A stretch of DNA of 6,871 nt from Candidatus Obscuribacterales bacterium (GTDB lineage Bacteria; Cyanobacteriota; Vampirovibrionia; Obscuribacterales; Obscuribacteraceae), in assembly GCA_021732245.1 (NCBI GenBank), contig JAKFVJ010000146.1:1-6871 (forward strand), read 5' to 3'. The notes below the pieces were generated by a model. The model was not told the origin of the DNA. It was given only the letters and a program-made list of their open reading frames with translations, and made no database searches. Position numbers and translations under genes: made by a program. Shown one piece after another: positions 1 through 5,207 of this stretch; within the stretch, counting starts at the first letter, position 1, and every line of letters starts with the position of its first letter.

Positions 1-650
1 ATATGGCTCTGTCCGCCATTGATCACTTCTATTCTTTTCTGGGACTTGGACGCACTTCAATCAGGCGGGAAGATCTTCCTCAAATGGCACCCCAAGCACT
101 AACCGAGAAGGAACAAAAGCAATTCCTGCGAGTGATCCAATCGTGTAAAACCAAAGTTAGAGCTGTTGGTTTATTATTGTTCTGCACGGGCATTCGTATC
201 GGTGAATGCGCGGGTCTTGATCTTGATGACGTCTACGTCAGCCCTAGAAAAGGACTGGTGACCATCCGCAGCGGCAAAAACGGCAAGTTCAGAACCGTGC
301 CGCTGCATCCAATCGCACGTACAACATTAACAGAATGGATTGATTGGCGGAAAGCAAAATATGCAACAAGCAAGGACCAGGCATTATTTCTTAATCCACA
401 GGGGAAAAGAATTTCAACTGCCGGCATTGATTTAATTGTCCGCAAAATTGGCAGGCTTGCACGATTGGATATCTCTGCTCATACATTGAGGCACACTTGC
501 CTGACCAACTTGGTGCGCCAGGGAAATGATTTGTTTTTGGTTGCAGATATAGCCGGGCATAAAAGTCTTGATACAACGCGCAGATACACACTGCCGAGTC
601 AGGAAGATCTTGAACTGGCAATTGAACGAATGCTTTTTACGGAAGAATGA
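1..650 (+). CDS. Tyrosine recombinase (Xer/phage integrase family), 5' partial
   Basis: Site-specific DNA recombinase catalytic domain. Numbering from the ATG at position 3, the full catalytic set is present: R65 in a TGIRIGE motif, K92 in the beta-hairpin (SGKNGKFR), H160 and R163 in HTLRHT, H186 in AGHKS, and the nucleophile Y195. The reading frame is open to the window edge, and the first 25 or so residues (LSAIDHFYSFLG) look like the end of the SAM-like core-binding domain, so the ATG at 3 is probably internal and the N-terminus lies outside the window. Family members are usually about 300 residues; 215 are seen here. The stop lies 3 bp from the stop of the convergent downstream gene. Whether it is a XerC/D-like housekeeping enzyme, an integron-type enzyme or an element integrase cannot be decided; the accessory context favours an element recombinase. 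Confidence 0.93.
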   Translation, partial: MALSAIDHFYSFLGLGRTSIRREDLPQMAPQALTEKEQKQFLRVIQSCKTKVRAVGLLLFCTGIRIGECAGLDLDDVYVSPRKGLVTIRSGKNGKFRTVPLHPIARTTLTEWIDWRKAKYATSKDQALFLNPQGKRISTAGIDLIVRKIGRLARLDISAHTLRHTCLTNLVRQGNDLFLVADIAGHKSLDTTRRYTLPSQEDLELAIERMLFTEE

Positions 651-653
651 TGA

Positions 654-1205
654 TCAGGTCCTAGCCCCCTCAGGTGGGTAGTTAAGCTCGTGAATCTTGT
701 CCAATATGTTGGCAAGCAAGTGGAAAAGATCGTTCAATCCTGGTATGTCAACTATGATGATGCCATCGGAAAATTCAAGCGTGTGCGCGTTATCGCTTTT
801 TCTCATTTCAAGCCGGATACTCTTGAAGCTCCGCAAATGTTCTTTGAGCAACTTATCCGAGAGCAACTCTTGCAATATCGAAGAATCTTTAGTTTTCATA
901 TGAAAGTGCTTATCGAAATCTGGGTCGCCGATCTTTATATGAGAGCCGATTTTGTCTGAGATGAAACAAGCGCCACCTTGGCATAGCGTGAATCTGCAAC
1001 CGAATTCAAAAGGATAGTCGGCAGAGATAGTTGTTTGCAAGAGACCGTGTCCGAGGTCCGATGCCGTCAATGTGAGTGTCCACTTTCGGATTTGCACTAT
1101 AACTTTTGGGTAAGCCTGCCCCTTGATGAAATTATCTGGCTCATACTGTCCTGACATTTCAGCAGCAAGTTGCTTATAGGAATCTCTAATATCTACTGTA
1201 GTCAT
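654..1205 (-). CDS. Uncharacterised 183-residue protein
   Basis: I do not recognise a named family. The predicted protein is soluble, without a signal peptide or membrane segment. The N-terminal half (residues 33-82) alternates hydrophobic residues as in a beta-sheet domain (PKVIVQIRKWTLTLTA, then PFEFGCRFTL). A motif IGDPDFDKHF at residues 92-101 is followed by a helix-rich stretch and a C-terminal amphipathic helix (residues 155-173). A motif of the type GD-x-x-FD-x-x-F recurs, from memory, in bacterial proteins of unknown function, so this is weak family evidence. The ATG is preceded by AAGGAC (1220-1215 on the minus strand), a plausible ribosome-binding site. It is convergent with the left recombinase and divergent from higBA, sharing the 142-bp intergenic region that holds the higBA operators. 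It may be cargo of the element. Confidence 0.8.
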   Translation of the reverse strand: MTTVDIRDSYKQLAAEMSGQYEPDNFIKGQAYPKVIVQIRKWTLTLTASDLGHGLLQTTISADYPFEFGCRFTLCQGGACFISDKIGSHIKIGDPDFDKHFHMKTKDSSILQELLSDKLLKEHLRSFKSIRLEMRKSDNAHTLEFSDGIIIVDIPGLNDLFHLLANILDKIHELNYPPEGART

Positions 1206-1246
1206 GTCTTTTGAGTCCTTATAAAGCGGATTTTGGAATAATCAAG

Positions 1247-1275
1247 TTGACAAGTGGGTGCTTTTGTGAGATATT
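1247..1275 (+). promoter_or_regulatory. Candidate sigma70 promoter of higBA
   Basis: A perfect TTGACA (1247-1252) is followed 17 bp later by GATATT (1270-1275), which matches 4 of 6 bases of the -10 consensus. Transcription would start near 1282, at the edge of the first palindromic operator, leaving a leader of about 66 nt before the GTG of higB. A second, weaker -10-like hexamer, TATTAT (1300-1305), lies between the two operators. Confidence 0.5.
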
Positions 1276-1279
1276 TGTA

Positions 1280-1323
1280 TTAACCCCAGGGGTTAAATTT
1301 ATTATGCCAACCCCAAAGGTTAA
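1280..1323. promoter_or_regulatory. Tandem operator pair upstream of higBA
   Basis: The first site is a perfect 17-bp palindrome, TTAACCCCAGGGGTTAA (1280-1296, centre 1288). A degenerate copy, CCAACCCCAAAGGTTAA, lies at 1307-1323 (centre 1315) and matches the first at 13 of 17 positions. The sites are 27 bp apart centre to centre and overlap the predicted start of transcription. TA antitoxins of the HigA type usually repress their own operon by binding such dyads, so HigA is the expected ligand; this is inferred. The sites could also affect the divergent gene at 654-1205. Confidence 0.7.
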
Positions 1324-1347
1324 TGTCAAGCTGTTAAACTCAAATTT

Positions 1348-1683
1348 GTGGAAATTGATTTTGACAGCCCAAAACTTGAAAAGCTCTTCAATTCCCATAA
1401 GGACTTGGTGAGAAAGTACGGTGACCGTATGGCCGGTCTTATCCGAAGACGACTTGACGATCTTGATGCCGCAGACAACTTGGAACATATCCGTAATTTG
1501 CCAGGGCGCTGCCACGAGCTACATGGTGATAAGAAGACATTGCTTTCCATCGACCTCATTCATCCCCAGCGACTCATATTTAAGTCCAATGATAGTCCGA
1601 TACCCACTAAACCAGATGGTGGACTAGATTGGCAAAAGGTAACAAAAATCACAGTTATTGGAATTGAGGACACTCATGCCTAG
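1348..1683 (+). CDS. higB: HigB-type toxin (RelE/ParE superfamily)
   Basis: Toxin of a type II TA module, 111 residues. HigB toxins are ribosome-dependent mRNA interferases. The family signature is clear: an N-terminal helical pair (residues 8-42), then NLPGRCHELHGDK (50-62), the strand pair LSIDLIHPQRLIFK (66-79) with the conserved Arg at R75, and a tail DGGLDW (90-95) leading to VTKITVIGIEDTHA, the usual end of 'plasmid maintenance killer' proteins. GTG at 1348 is the only start between the in-frame TAA at 1321 and the conserved core; no good ribosome-binding site precedes it, which may keep toxin output low. The toxin-first order is typical of higBA, and the last 8 nt overlap the antitoxin gene. 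The conserved segments look uninterrupted, so the toxin is probably active. Confidence 0.9.
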   Translation: MEIDFDSPKLEKLFNSHKDLVRKYGDRMAGLIRRRLDDLDAADNLEHIRNLPGRCHELHGDKKTLLSIDLIHPQRLIFKSNDSPIPTKPDGGLDWQKVTKITVIGIEDTHA

Positions 1684-2782
1684 CGTAACAATCGGGACAA
1701 AATACAATCCAGACTTTGTTTCACATCCTGGGTCCACTCTTCAGGATATGCTTGATATGCATGGAATAAGTCAGTCTGAGTTAGCGGAGCGTACGGGAAG
1801 ACCGAAGAAGACAATCAACGAAATAATTTTGGGAAAGGCTGCAATCACGCCTGAGACGGCCTTACAGTTGGAGCTTGTTTTGAAGGTACCAGCTCAGTTT
1901 TGGCTTCAGAGGGAGAGTCGTTATCGTGAATGGTTGGCAAAACAATCTGAAAGCACAAGACTTGCATCTGAATTACCCAAGTTACAGAAAATTCCAGTTA
2001 AGGAAATGATCCAATATCAATGGATTTGTAAGCACAAAGATCCTTTTGAGCAGCTCAGAGAAGTGCTGCAATATTTCGCTGTAACTTCTTTAGATGCAGT
2101 CCCTAAATTCCAGGCGGCAGCTTTTCGAAAAACTGGCACTAAAGATTCTGATTACTGGGCTTTGGCTGCTTGGCTGCGACAAGGCGAACTAAAAGGCAAT
2201 GCAATTGAATGTGAACCCTATAATCCCAATTCATTCTTGTTAGCTCTTAATGAGATAAGAGCATTAACCCTATGCTTGCCTAGTGTGTTCGTGCCTAAAA
2301 TGAAGAGTCTTTGTGCGCGTGCAGGGGTCGCCGTGACGTTTGTGGAAGACCTTCCTCGCACATCAGTTAGTGGTGCTACGAGATGGCTTGCTTCGTCGCG
2401 TCCGCTCATTCAGCTCAGTCTAAGACACAAGACCAATGATCAAGTTTGGTTCGCGTTTTTTCACGAGGCTGGACACGTACTAAAAGAGCATGCTAAACGA
2501 GAAATATTGATTGATGAAAGTAGCTATGATTCTGAAGACTATAGAGAGAAAGAAGCGAATGAGTTCGCATGTGAAATGCTAATACCAAGTGACGAGCTGG
2601 TCAAATTTTGCGACAAGAATGACTTTACTAGACAATCCGTAGAGAAATTTGCGAAACGAATTAATATAGCTCCAGGTATTGTTGTGGGGCGATTGCAACA
2701 CGATAAATTGATCGAATTCAGTCAACTTAATGCACTGAAAGAAAAGTATTCATGGAGTGATTGGCCTTCTGGAAGTCCTTGA
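1676..2782 (+). CDS. higA: HigA antitoxin fused to ImmA/IrrE-type metallopeptidase
   Basis: A 368-residue two-domain protein. The N-terminus is a HigA-type XRE helix-turn-helix (about residues 20-77; SQSELAERTGRPKKTINEII, then GKAAITPETALQLE), which should bind both the toxin and the upstream dyads. The C-terminus is an M78 (ImmA/IrrE-like) zinc peptidase domain with HEAGH at 263-267 and a downstream REKEANEFACEMLIP segment whose E293 sits where the third metal ligand is expected. The middle (about 100-220) is a linker region seen in long HigA proteins. I chose the ATG at 1676 rather than the in-frame TTG at 1658 because GAGGA (1666-1670) lies 5 nt before it and homologues start near here. 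It overlaps higB by 8 nt, implying translational coupling. The peptidase might process the antitoxin itself or another repressor, by analogy with ImmA; that is inference. Confidence 0.9.
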   Translation: MPSVTIGTKYNPDFVSHPGSTLQDMLDMHGISQSELAERTGRPKKTINEIILGKAAITPETALQLELVLKVPAQFWLQRESRYREWLAKQSESTRLASELPKLQKIPVKEMIQYQWICKHKDPFEQLREVLQYFAVTSLDAVPKFQAAAFRKTGTKDSDYWALAAWLRQGELKGNAIECEPYNPNSFLLALNEIRALTLCLPSVFVPKMKSLCARAGVAVTFVEDLPRTSVSGATRWLASSRPLIQLSLRHKTNDQVWFAFFHEAGHVLKEHAKREILIDESSYDSEDYREKEANEFACEMLIPSDELVKFCDKNDFTRQSVEKFAKRINIAPGIVVGRLQHDKLIEFSQLNALKEKYSWSDWPSGSP

Positions 2783-2855
2783 ATTGTAAGTGTCGAGCGA
2801 CAAGTGTTTGCATAGAAGATCCCACCGTAGGCAGTTTGGGCGATATCCTGGAAGA

Positions 2856-3083
2856 ATGAATTATCAACAGATTATTACAATTGAGTCTGGGAAAAGAAGT
2901 GGCAAGCCGTGTATACGTGGCTTGCGAATTTCGGTAAGTGATGTACTGGAATATCTTGCATCGGGGATGTCTGTGGATGAAATCGTCTCCGACTTTCCTG
3001 ATTTGAAAGCCGAAGATATCCAAGCATGTCTGGCTTTTGCTGCAGAACGAGACCGTAGATTTCTCAATATCACAACGGCATGA
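2856..3083 (+). CDS. DUF433 family antitoxin (VapB45-like)
   Basis: A 75-residue DUF433 protein, the antitoxin half of DUF433/DUF5615 (PIN-like) TA pairs. The signature is complete: an N-terminal strand ending in SGKPCIRGLRISV (residues 15-27), the helix VLEYLASGMSVDEIVSDFP (30-48), and a winged-helix recognition-type segment LKAEDIQACLAFAAERDRR (50-68). The ATG at 2856 is preferred over an upstream TTG (2790) because the family begins at this point, with GGAAGA directly upstream. The stop overlaps the start of the toxin remnant in an ATGA arrangement (3080-3083), the usual coupling in such pairs. It may still bind DNA or act as a solo antitoxin now that its partner is truncated. Confidence 0.87.
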   Translation: MNYQQIITIESGKRSGKPCIRGLRISVSDVLEYLASGMSVDEIVSDFPDLKAEDIQACLAFAAERDRRFLNITTA

Positions 3084-3220
3084 AGGTATTGTTCGACCAT
3101 AAGCCATCGGTGCGGCTAATTGGGCTGTGGACAACGCCAACTAAAAGTAGACTCCATTTGCCCTACGGGAGCGGCGAGGAGCGGCATAGAAATCAAAACC
3201 TTGAAAGACTTGGGCGGTAA
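3080..3220 (+). pseudogene. Truncated DUF5615 (PIN-like) toxin remnant
   Basis: The frame starting at the ATG that overlaps the DUF433 stop reads MKVLFDHKPSVRLIGLW, the characteristic beginning of DUF5615 PIN-like nucleases, including the first acidic residue (D6). Similarity ends near residue 14 (about position 3121). The remaining 32 codons look unrelated to the family and stop at TAA 3218-3220, inside the tRNA-Val gene on the opposite strand. Intact family members are about 110-120 residues, so this one lacks most of its acidic active site and cannot be a working nuclease. The break lies about 90 bp from the tRNA 3' end, so loss through an integration or deletion event at the tRNA is plausible. 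Confidence 0.72.
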
Positions 3221-3282
3221 GAGACTCGAACTCCTAACCCCCTCGGTGTAAACGAGGTGCTCCACCATTGAGCTAACCGCCC
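3211..3282 (-). tRNA. tRNA-Val (anticodon UAC)
   Basis: On the minus strand a full cloverleaf folds: acceptor GGGCGGT/ACCGCCC (3282-3276 with 3218-3212), D-arm GCTC/GAGC, anticodon stem CCTCG/CGAGG with loop TTTACAC (anticodon TAC, valine), a 5-nt variable loop, T-arm AGGAG/CTCTT with TTCGAGT, and discriminator A at 3211. The next bases downstream are AGT, so CCA is not encoded and must be added enzymatically. The D-loop is short (7 nt) but retains GG. The 3' end faces the truncated toxin, and tRNA 3' ends are common integration targets for tyrosine recombinases. Confidence 0.95.
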
Positions 3283-3296
3283 TCAAAGGACTAATT

Positions 3297-3325
3297 AGTT
3301 TACCATGTGTGGACAGGCTTGCTAA
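3297..3325 (-). promoter_or_regulatory. Candidate promoter of tRNA-Val
   Basis: On the minus strand TTAGCA (3325-3320) and TAAACT (3302-3297) are separated by 17 bp, each matching 4 of 6 consensus bases. The start would lie near 3290, about 8 nt before the mature tRNA 5' end. The rest of 3326-3414 shows no gene that I can support. Confidence 0.4.
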
Positions 3326-3414
3326 AGTGGCGACTGACAACTGTTACGCGCTAGATTCTCAAGACTGCGTTTGCGAACGTAAATCTCCTAGAGTCGGCTG
3401 CAATTCATCAAGAT

Positions 3415-3472
3415 TTGTATAATTATGTACAAGGTCGAATCGCTTGTTTTGCTGTTGTACGAATTCGTACAA
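3415..3472. promoter_or_regulatory. Two 18-bp dyads over a -10 box, upstream of the 3484 gene
   Basis: TTGTACGAATTCGTACAA (3455-3472) is a perfect 18-bp palindrome. A related site, TTGTATAATTATGTACAA (3415-3432), matches it at 13 of 18 positions and keeps the TTGTA and TACAA arms. The starts are exactly 40 bp apart, close to four helical turns. The upstream site contains a perfect TATAAT (3418-3423); no good -35 lies 16-18 bp before it, which suggests activation or dependence on a bound protein. The downstream site lies 12 bp before the ATG at 3484, within the expected leader. A regulator bound at both sites could loop or occlude the promoter. The spacing does not fit the cyanobacterial or Gram-positive LexA boxes that I know. 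The regulator is unknown. Confidence 0.65.
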
Positions 3473-3483
3473 AGATTCGATTG

Positions 3484-4206
3484 ATGGGTCATGCAAGGAA
3501 GATTCTCGCTCAAATGGATAATCTAGAGAAGCAACTGTTATTGCGAGATTTAGATCGTTACGGTTATAGCTTGGTGCAGCCGGAATCATCTAATGCGTCT
3601 GAGACACTTTCTCGCATGTTGAGATCAGACGAAGGACGACTGTTGGAAGGAATTCCTGTCGTTCTAACAAATGTTCTGATGAACAAGCACAAGCTTGATC
3701 TCGAAGATTTTGAAGAGAGCCTGCCTAATGCATTGCAGCGTCGTTTTAGAATTCTTGCAGCTTTGACTTATTTCTTTCTGCTGTTGGTGCCCGATAGCGA
3801 TTATGCTCGGACGCAGCTAGGCAAATATTTGAAAAAGCGTGAACCAGCTTTACTTGAACAAGTTCAACAAAAGGTTGATGCCGGTCAGGCGTTTAATTTG
3901 GCTGGTGGTGTTTCGCTTGATTCACAGCGACTACAGAATACTTACGAAAATTACGTGGTCTCTCAGCTTATACAGTCGGAAGAAAACTTATCCAAGAAAC
4001 TGGATAGTCAACGCCAAATGACGTTTCTTGAATCACTGGCGGAGTTATTTACGGAGAGACAGCGCCTGTTGCTTTTTAAGCAGTTGAACAAAGAGCAGCT
4101 GTCTAAAACAGAAAGGGAATATTACTCTCGCACCATTAAGCCTCGTCTAAAAGCACTATCCAATAAGGACGTGCGGTCGTTGGCGGCTGCTTTGTTGGGT
4201 CTATAG
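3484..4206 (+). CDS. Uncharacterised 240-residue helical protein
   Basis: I do not recognise the family. The sequence is largely helical and charged, with a hydrophobic stretch at residues 90-102 (ILAALTYFFLLLV) that is too short for a confident membrane span, an EEN-rich helix in the second half, and a distinctive C-terminal motif KTEREYYSR at 208-216 followed by a basic PRLKALSN segment. No signal peptide or catalytic motif is visible. I chose the ATG at 3484 over the in-frame TTG at 3415 because that TTG lies inside the -10/operator. No strong ribosome-binding site precedes 3484; an ATG at 3514 with AAGGAAG 12 nt upstream is an alternative start. It lies between the tRNA and the DUF6932/XRE operon, same strand, 74 bp before that operon. 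Its two-dyad control region suggests tight regulation, as for a TA, defence or stress protein. Confidence 0.8.
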   Translation: MGHARKILAQMDNLEKQLLLRDLDRYGYSLVQPESSNASETLSRMLRSDEGRLLEGIPVVLTNVLMNKHKLDLEDFEESLPNALQRRFRILAALTYFFLLLVPDSDYARTQLGKYLKKREPALLEQVQQKVDAGQAFNLAGGVSLDSQRLQNTYENYVVSQLIQSEENLSKKLDSQRQMTFLESLAELFTERQRLLLFKQLNKEQLSKTEREYYSRTIKPRLKALSNKDVRSLAAALLGL

Positions 4207-4245
4207 ATATCGTGCACGGACCATGAACAGTACACCAGCGTGGGC

Positions 4246-4274
4246 TTGACATTGATATATCCCAACGATATAAT
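4246..4274 (+). promoter_or_regulatory. Consensus sigma70 promoter, predicted leaderless start
   Basis: TTGACA (4246-4251) and TATAAT (4269-4274) are both perfect consensus hexamers with the optimal 17-bp spacer. Transcription initiating 7 nt past the -10 would begin at about 4281, exactly the A of the ATG of the DUF6932 gene. The mRNA would then have no 5' leader, and no Shine-Dalgarno site precedes that ATG. Confidence 0.88.
4256..4272. promoter_or_regulatory. Candidate operator dyad over spacer and -10
   Basis: TATATC-CCAAC-GATATA is a 17-bp interrupted palindrome (6-bp arms, 5-bp centre) inside the promoter, covering the spacer and the first four bases of the -10. A bound repressor would block RNA polymerase. 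The XRE protein encoded by the second gene of the operon is the natural candidate. The arms are AT-rich, so chance symmetry remains possible. Confidence 0.45.
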
Positions 4275-4280
4275 GGGGTC

Positions 4281-4706
4281 ATGATACCAGAATTTACCGA
4301 ATTGGGATATCTCCCAGCTGGGGTTTATGATGCCACGCTCGTGGAAATTGAAAATAGGTTTGCCTATAACAAAACCCGTAAACGTCTTTTTGAAGCTATG
4401 GTAAAAGTGGTAAACATGTTCAGAGAAGCGAAGTCTCCTGAGATTTTTTTGGACGGGAGCTACATCACTACAAAACCTGAACCGGGAGATTATGATCTTT
4501 GTTGGGAGCCGAGCGGAGTTGAACCTACGGATGAACTACTCGAGTTCTTTTCCACAAAGGTAGATAGAAAGAAGATTTACTTGGGAGATATTTTTCCAAG
4601 GTTTCCACAACCGCCATACTATGTTGATCATTTTGTTGAATGGCAGAGCGATGTGGAAGGGGCGCCAAAGGGACTAATACGCATAATTGAGAAGTACGAT
4701 GATTAA
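4281..4706 (+). CDS. DUF6932-type nucleotidyltransferase-fold protein
   Basis: A 141-residue protein that I recognise as DUF6932-like from its start (MIPEFTELGYLPAGVYDAT) and core. The core reads FLDGSYITTKPEPGDYDLCW: G59-S60 followed by D70 and D72 is the GS-x9-DxD metal/nucleotide-binding signature of the minimal nucleotidyltransferase (MNT) fold. D116 or E120 in VDHFVEW may be a third acidic ligand. The C-terminus (GAPKGLIRIIEKYDD) matches the family's usual end, so it looks complete. The start is fixed by the conserved N-terminus and coincides with the predicted transcription start. The last 8 nt overlap the XRE gene. MNT-fold proteins paired with small regulators are known TA or phage-defence effectors that transfer nucleotides to tRNA or proteins; that role here is inferred, and the substrate is unknown. 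Confidence 0.85.
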   Translation: MIPEFTELGYLPAGVYDATLVEIENRFAYNKTRKRLFEAMVKVVNMFREAKSPEIFLDGSYITTKPEPGDYDLCWEPSGVEPTDELLEFFSTKVDRKKIYLGDIFPRFPQPPYYVDHFVEWQSDVEGAPKGLIRIIEKYDD

Positions 4707-5106
4707 GAATGAAAGACAATACGTAAGAACTTCCAAGTTACTCGCTGAATGGAAAGCTAATCTAGATTTATTGCGCAGCGGAACTGTGCCGAAGACTCCT
4801 AAGTGGCTACTTGAAGAACAATTAGTTGCTGCTACTGAAGAAATAAAGAATTTGCAGAGCCAAATTGATGAATATGAGTCCATTCGTTCAGGCAAACGCT
4901 CGTTAGCAGATTTATCCTTGGTGGATGGTTTAGCACAATTGCTAATCGGATGGCGCATTCAGCGTCATTGGACGCAGCGACAGTTAGCAGAAAAAACTGG
5001 CATCCATGAAAATCAAATTCAAAAATATGAGAATGAAGACTATCGGTGCGCATCACTAGACACCATCCATCGAATTGCAGAAGCATTACAAGATAAGGCT
5101 GTCTGA
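4699..5106 (+). CDS. XRE-family regulator with N-terminal coiled coil
   Basis: A 135-residue protein. Residues 1-36 form a conserved-looking N-terminal region (MIKNERQYVRTSKLLAEW), 37-62 are strongly coiled-coil-like (EEQLVAATEEIKNLQSQIDEYE), and 78-132 form a helix-turn-helix of the XRE/Cro type (WTQRQLAEKTGIHENQIQKYE, then SLDTIHRIAEAL). I chose the ATG at 4699 rather than the TTG at 4687 because GAGAAG (4689-4694) lies 4 nt before it. It overlaps the DUF6932 gene by 8 nt. The layout (effector first, regulator second) and the dyad in the upstream promoter suggest an autoregulating antitoxin or cognate regulator. The DNA-binding domain is at the C-terminus, leaving the N-terminal region to bind the partner; that division is inferred. 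Confidence 0.88.
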   Translation: MIKNERQYVRTSKLLAEWKANLDLLRSGTVPKTPKWLLEEQLVAATEEIKNLQSQIDEYESIRSGKRSLADLSLVDGLAQLLIGWRIQRHWTQRQLAEKTGIHENQIQKYENEDYRCASLDTIHRIAEALQDKAV

Positions 5107-5135
5107 TTGCCATTTGGCATCCCGCTTTCAATAAT
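5107..5135 (+). promoter_or_regulatory. Candidate promoter of the right-hand integrase
   Basis: TTGCCA (5107-5112) and AATAAT (5130-5135) each match 5 of 6 consensus bases, with a 17-bp spacer. The expected start is near 5142, giving a leader of about 66 nt before the ATG at 5208. A small dyad, TGCCATTTGGCA (5108-5119), covers the -35 and could be an operator. The promoter begins one base after the stop codon of the XRE gene. Confidence 0.55.
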
Positions 5136-5207
5136 TAACCTCTTGCCAATTCTCTACCTTTGAACTTTTTGCCTCCAATTCCGTCTTTAGGTAAAGGGGG
5201 ATGCGGC

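Noticed and set aside
690..959. Plus-strand reading frames opposite the 654-1205 gene
   Set aside because: No recognisable domain or ribosome-binding site; they lie antisense to a longer minus-strand frame with more protein-like composition.
2791..2802. TGTCG-AG-CGACA dyad after higA as a terminator
   Set aside because: The loop is only 2 nt and no T-run follows; at best a weak operator candidate for the DUF433 gene.
2790..2855. N-terminal extension of the DUF433 protein from a TTG at 2790
   Set aside because: The extra 22 residues do not resemble the family, which starts at MNYQQI.
3169..3185. GAGCGGC repeated with a 3-bp gap
   Set aside because: Too short and isolated to be a repeat element or att site; it occurs once only.
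3116..3340. Minus-strand reading frame with a SSMVEHLVYTEGVRSSSLLPP-type segment
   Set aside because: This is the usual accidental translation of a tRNA gene; the cloverleaf of tRNA-Val explains it.
3455..3472. LexA (SOS) box interpretation of the palindrome
   Set aside because: GTAC-N6-GTAC does not fit the GTAC-N4-GTWC or CGAAC-N4-GTTCG spacings of the LexA families that I know, and no SOS gene is nearby.
3415..3483. Longer version of the 3484 gene starting at TTG 3415
   Set aside because: The TTG lies in the -10/operator region, so it would be upstream of the transcript start.
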